From the NCBI RefSeq assembly GCF_043641665.1, contig NC_092193.1, forward strand, positions 23,413,883-23,477,882: a stretch of 64,000 nt of DNA, in the 5' to 3' direction. Made by a program: the position numbers and the translations under genes. Positions 60,181 to 64,000 of the stretch are shown here, in pieces. Within the stretch, counting starts at the first letter, position 1. Every line of letters begins with the position of its first letter. The notes beneath the pieces were generated by a model, which did no database searches, had not been told where the DNA came from, and saw nothing but the letters and a program-made list of their open reading frames with translations. This DNA is from Enoplosus armatus. Lineage: Eukaryota > Chordata > Actinopteri > Centrarchiformes > Enoplosidae.

Positions 60181-60470
60181 GTCCCAGGGCAAAAAAATGA
60201 GCAGTAATAATCCCCCTATGTTGATTTATTGAAGAATATGCACCACTGTATGTGAGCTTAATATCAACTCAAGTACTATTGGTATTAGAATTGGATTTTA
60301 ACATAGGGCCCCTCTGCCCCAACACGTCCCAGGGCAAACAAATGAGCAGTAATAATTCCCCTGTGTTGATTTATTGAAGAATATGCACCACTGTATGTGA
60401 GCTTAATATCAACTCAAGTACCTTGGTATTAGAATTAGATTTTAACACAGGGTCCTTCTGCAAAAGATTA
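60181..60470. repeat. 145-bp tandem duplication
   Basis: Two head-to-tail copies start at 60181 and 60326, each GTCCCAGGGCAAA...ATGAGCAGTAATAAT... and running through TATCAACTCAAGTAC. They differ at about ten positions. The left border has GGGCAGGGCCGGATTAACCC, a motif of a common fish DNA element, and the array abuts the THAP remnant. Confidence 0.9.
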
Positions 60471-60474
60471 TGGT

Positions 60475-60830
60475 CCAAATGCCTGAGAGTCCCTTGAGAG
60501 TCATAATGTTACCCATACCTGCAACAGACAACACTTTATTTAACCTTACGTGATATGAGCTACAAACACGAGCATTTTTGATCCAATCCTTTCATCTTAT
60601 CGCGTTTAACCATAGTTGTCTTTTGATTTTGTTGACTGGCAGTGGCCGCTCGTATGTGATAAAATTTAAATTTGGAGCCATAACTCTGTCAATTCTGGCT
60701 TCCAACAACACAGCAAGATGATGCTTTCGGGCGGTTACGTAGCCCACCACTCTGAGGTGATTCGTGTTTGCCTCCAGCTAACGCCGTGACATATTCATGA
60801 TGTCATCACCAAAAGGGTCTATTCATTTTC
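60475..60830 (-). pseudogene. THAP-domain transposon remnant, copy 2
   Basis: Read on the minus strand it shares GGCAAACACGAATCAGAG, TGTGTTGTTGG, the GGCTCCAAATTT region and GATTGG...AAAAATGCTCGTGT with copy 1 (43830-44062). The frame near 60566-60625 reads RQLWLNAIR, a stop, KDW; the Trp lost in copy 1 is kept here while the second zinc Cys is replaced (CVVGSQN). Non-coding sequence after the domain (TTGTCTGTTGYAGGTATGG) is also shared. Confidence 0.7.
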
Positions 60831-63800
60831 AAACATAAACCCAAAAGTTAAACATTTTGACATTTTTTTATATGGATCCCTTCAATTTGTTTGTTATAGA
60901 ATTGTGTCAAATATATGTGGTAGGTGACAAAGTTGAAAAACCTCAAAAATGGTTTTCACAGGAACACAAACCAGGGGTGAAGGTCCAGTGACCCATACAT
61001 CCACCCTAGCCACCTCCTTATATGGACTTTGTCGCTATTACTACGTCACCTGAACACGCTGCATTGGCTCACTGAAATAAATGCGTTTAGTGGGGCCCTA
61101 CTAGCATATCCATATGGGACGACGTGTGATGATTACTTCTTCCCAAATGTCCAGCTCTGTCTCCTTCCTAATTATATATGTCTTTACTGTACGTGTCCAT
61201 AAATGACTTTCTCCCGTGTGATTTTGTTGGAGGATGTAAGCTGCTTGCTCCGTTGCTAATTTCTATTTCTCGTTCATAATGTTTCTTTGAAGAAGTTACC
61301 CATACCGTCATCAAACATCTTCCTTCCGTCCTTCACATTTAGTCCATGAGCAGTTATCGTCACCCACGTGGATATTTTGCTCTACAGTTAACAACTGTGA
61401 ATGCTGTCTTTTTGGGGCTCTTCTGGCTTGTAAAATTAGCCAAATTAGCTGCAAAGATGGCACTGCCCAGTTTTGTGAGTCTGACTAAACCTGAGCTAGC
61501 CTTGCACAGAGCCATGGCCCTTGACACCCACGCATGCCTCCAGCCCACTTTGATTGATTTTCAGATGTGTGTAGGAGGCGGGGGAGGTCTGCATTTCAGT
61601 TTCATTACTCTTTAACACCAGCTGCTCTGGTGGAGGCAATGACAGTAAGGTAGTGCTTGGCATGTTGGCATAAATACGTTTGAAACTCAGGATATTGCTG
61701 AATCGTTGACAAAGCTCATTCAGGTTTTTTGAAAAGCTTTTTTTTTTTTCTCCTTGCTTCACATCCACTCAGCTACAGGGAATAGAGACCCAAACCCTTG
61801 CAGTGTTACTGCCATGAGCCATGCACAGCTGCATTCATTTCAAATTGAACCGTTAATAGTGTGCATTAAATTGTACCGCTGGCTAGTGATGGCTACTTAC
61901 CCACAGATGGAGGTGGCAGAGCAGCTGACATTGACCTGACATTGATGCTGGCGGTCATGCAGGCCAGTTGAGCTGATGGCACTTGGCCAATTTGGAGATA
62001 AATGTATCTGAGCAGTGGAGAAGCCAGGGCGTGTAGCTGTTACAGACTCTACAAAGTCATGCCCCATGTTGGGAAAGTTAGGCAAAGAAAAGAGTTTTGC
62101 ATAATTTAATTAGATTCCCATAAAGGTTATGCTTGTCATATATGTTAAGTCACAAAGTTTACCTCCCCTTGTGTGGGAGTCAGGCAAAAGTTTTCACTGC
62201 TGAAGGCTTCAAGGTTCTATATGTAACAATATTCAACAATTTATGCGTATTAATCACTTTTTATTGCCATATGTGTGAACAGAGTTTAACGTCACTTAAA
62301 AAATGAGACCCTCCCTGACTTTCTTGGATGTCTATAATAGCGTGTAGTCTGATGTCTATAGAAAGGATTTTCAATGTGAAGTTATGCGCACGCCCGAGTG
62401 CTTAGCCTCTCTTCAGCTCCATGGTTAGCTCCCCTACAGCGCAAACAGTGTGCAAGAACACTGACTGCAGTGCTAATGTTAGCTTGAAAATGGAGTCTGC
62501 TAACATCAGCAAACTACCGGCACCCACCAAAGCACAGAGCCCAACATGAAGTCCACATAGCGTGCTTGCTAACGTGGATGAATTACTTGCTAGCTAATGA
62601 AGCAAAACGCTGTCTTGAGTGGATAATGTTGGCTAGTTCATCCAGACTCCCGGGGCTAATCTGGCTGGTAAATTGGCTAGCTTACTGTTTGCAAATCACT
62701 TAATCAGCCAACGATACGCAGCAACCACAACCAACCCCAGATCCATGCAACGTAGCTAAGTTACAGCTAGGCGACTAACCTTAGCTTGCTCGCTAACAAT
62801 ATGGCTAGCAAGAGTCCACTTGAGAGGATCTGTGAGTTGGCTAGCTTGCCAAATTACTCCACCATCGTTGACGAGGGCTGGGCGAAATGGCCAAAATTTT
62901 CTGTCACGGCAATGGTGTATATCGCAATACAGTAATTGTTCTGCAAATTAAATTAAGAAATGGTTTAAAATAAAAAATATATATAAAAATACTGTACTTC
63001 ACGCTCTGTATTTATAATTGTTGCAAGATCAGATGTTTTGGCAGGAAACGAATGAAATACTATGTTCAGTATCAACGTCTTTGTGACATGACAGATACGT
63101 TGATTAACAACATTGTGTCGTTATGTTGATAGAAAACATAATCCAGTCTGCATTATGTTTCCTTCAAAATGTGTTTGCTGTTGAAAATTAGCTGTATATA
63201 ATGCAATTCCTTGGAGACATGGTCACTGGAAACCTTTCTCTGTTGTTACAGACGAATCACAGCTGCTACCTCTACTTCTGTCTCTGTAATACTTAGAAAC
63301 AAAGTTTGAGTGTTGGCTGTAAAGGTGCCTAAGGGCTAAACATAGAATATGAGGATAATCCTCATAGAGGGAGGTTTTTACCCTGTAAACTTAAAAGCCT
63401 TCCTCCTCCTCCACCTCCCTGTCTCTGTTAAATCAGTCTTCCAACAGTGGTGAACCGGTCTCTCCTCTGCCTCGGCTCGTCCCCTGATAGAGCTGGATAA
63501 TTCAAGTGTTTCAGCAGAATATTCAGGTTGCTTTTGGACAGGGTCAGGGCAGCTCATCACTTGGTTTTTGATGCATCAGCGCAATGCTAAAGGTTCACTG
63601 GGGCCTCCTTTGAAAGAGGAATCTTATCCCTCTTGCTCTTGGGAGTCAGCTCCTTTGACTGACATGCGATGTGTTGAGAAACTGCTTGGCTGCTTGATTG
63701 TATGTCAAAGGTTAGGCTCAGATTGTTCCACCCTGTTCCACACCGAATGAATACAGCAGCATGTAAAATCTAAAAAAAATGATCAATTTAAATCAGTGGA

Positions 63801-64000
63801 GTACTCTTTTAATATAATTCCCACATGCCATATCTGCACTGAGAGAGCTGTGGGTCACACTTTGTCTCCCTAGTTGTGTTTGACTCCAATATAAGAGATG
63901 GAGGACAAAATCAGTCCTTGTTCTGTATGAAAATGCATTCTGAAGTTCAGCTGAAGCTTAAATGAGGCTTCAGCAATTTAGAGTTAGACAAGCCAAGTGA
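60831..64000. other. DLGAP1 intron 5, continuing past the window
   Basis: GCTAGC-rich patches at 62430-62860 and the hAT-like end at 62876. No exon found; the next family exon (TTYKKTPPPVPPR-type) must lie further on. Confidence 0.55.
62876..62990. mobile_element. end of a hAT-like interspersed repeat
   Basis: GGGCTGGGCGAAATGGCCAAAATTTTCTG...TATCGCAATACAGTA is the left end of a common fish element whose copies start GGGCTGGGCGATATGG. The matching right end is not seen nearby. Confidence 0.5.

Noticed and set aside
1..64000. CRISPR array, bacterial operons, phage or plasmid features
   Set aside because: No regularly spaced identical repeats with unique spacers, no ribosome-binding-site-led gene clusters; the splice sites and repeats are vertebrate.

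Overview
This window is vertebrate nuclear DNA, almost certainly from a ray-finned (teleost) fish. It has long introns with strong GT-AG sites, many TG/AC and GA microsatellites, and a dense load of short interspersed repeats of types common in teleosts (non-autonomous hAT- and TTAA-type elements, tRNA-headed SINEs, CR1/L2-like LINE pieces, a THAP-domain transposon remnant, a retroviral integrase remnant). There is no bacterial-style gene organisation, no CRISPR array and no operon.

One gene is supported: the 5' half of a DLGAP/SAPAP/GKAP postsynaptic scaffold gene on the plus strand, closest to DLGAP1 by recalled family sequence (a or b copy not decidable here). Its recognisable coding exons are 34825-36243 (the large first conserved exon, with a strong acceptor at 34709), 47497-47711, 52878-53073 and 55844-56126. 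All junction phases agree (0, 2, 0, then 1 going out). The conserved start MKGLSSSRSHHH is at 34825. Together the exons give about 704 codons and carry all five basic RSxSYxxA-type repeats that bind the PSD-95 guanylate kinase domain. The C-terminal half (proline-rich segment, GKAP helical domain, Shank-binding PDZ ligand) must lie beyond 64000.

Two possible extra 5' coding pieces are reported as hypotheses. One is a 55-base exon at 29957-30011 with a strong donor, which splices in frame to the acceptor at 34709. The other is an open stretch at 47341-47496 running straight into exon 3, below a TATA-like element, which would give a short isoform. A CRE plus TATA arrangement on the minus strand at 45848-45888, inside intron 2, could be an antisense promoter.

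Layout: 1-29.9 kb is upstream or 5' intronic DNA with no recognisable protein gene and many repeats. 30.0-34.7 kb is a putative first intron. 36.2-47.5 kb is intron 2, 47.7-52.9 kb intron 3, 53.1-55.8 kb intron 4 and 56.1-64.0 kb the start of intron 5. The short open frames elsewhere look like chance frames or repeat by-products. I did not find a previously undescribed biological system. The most useful leads are the alternative 5' ends of the scaffold gene, the teleost low-complexity expansions in its N-terminal half, and several mobile elements with clean ends and target duplications.
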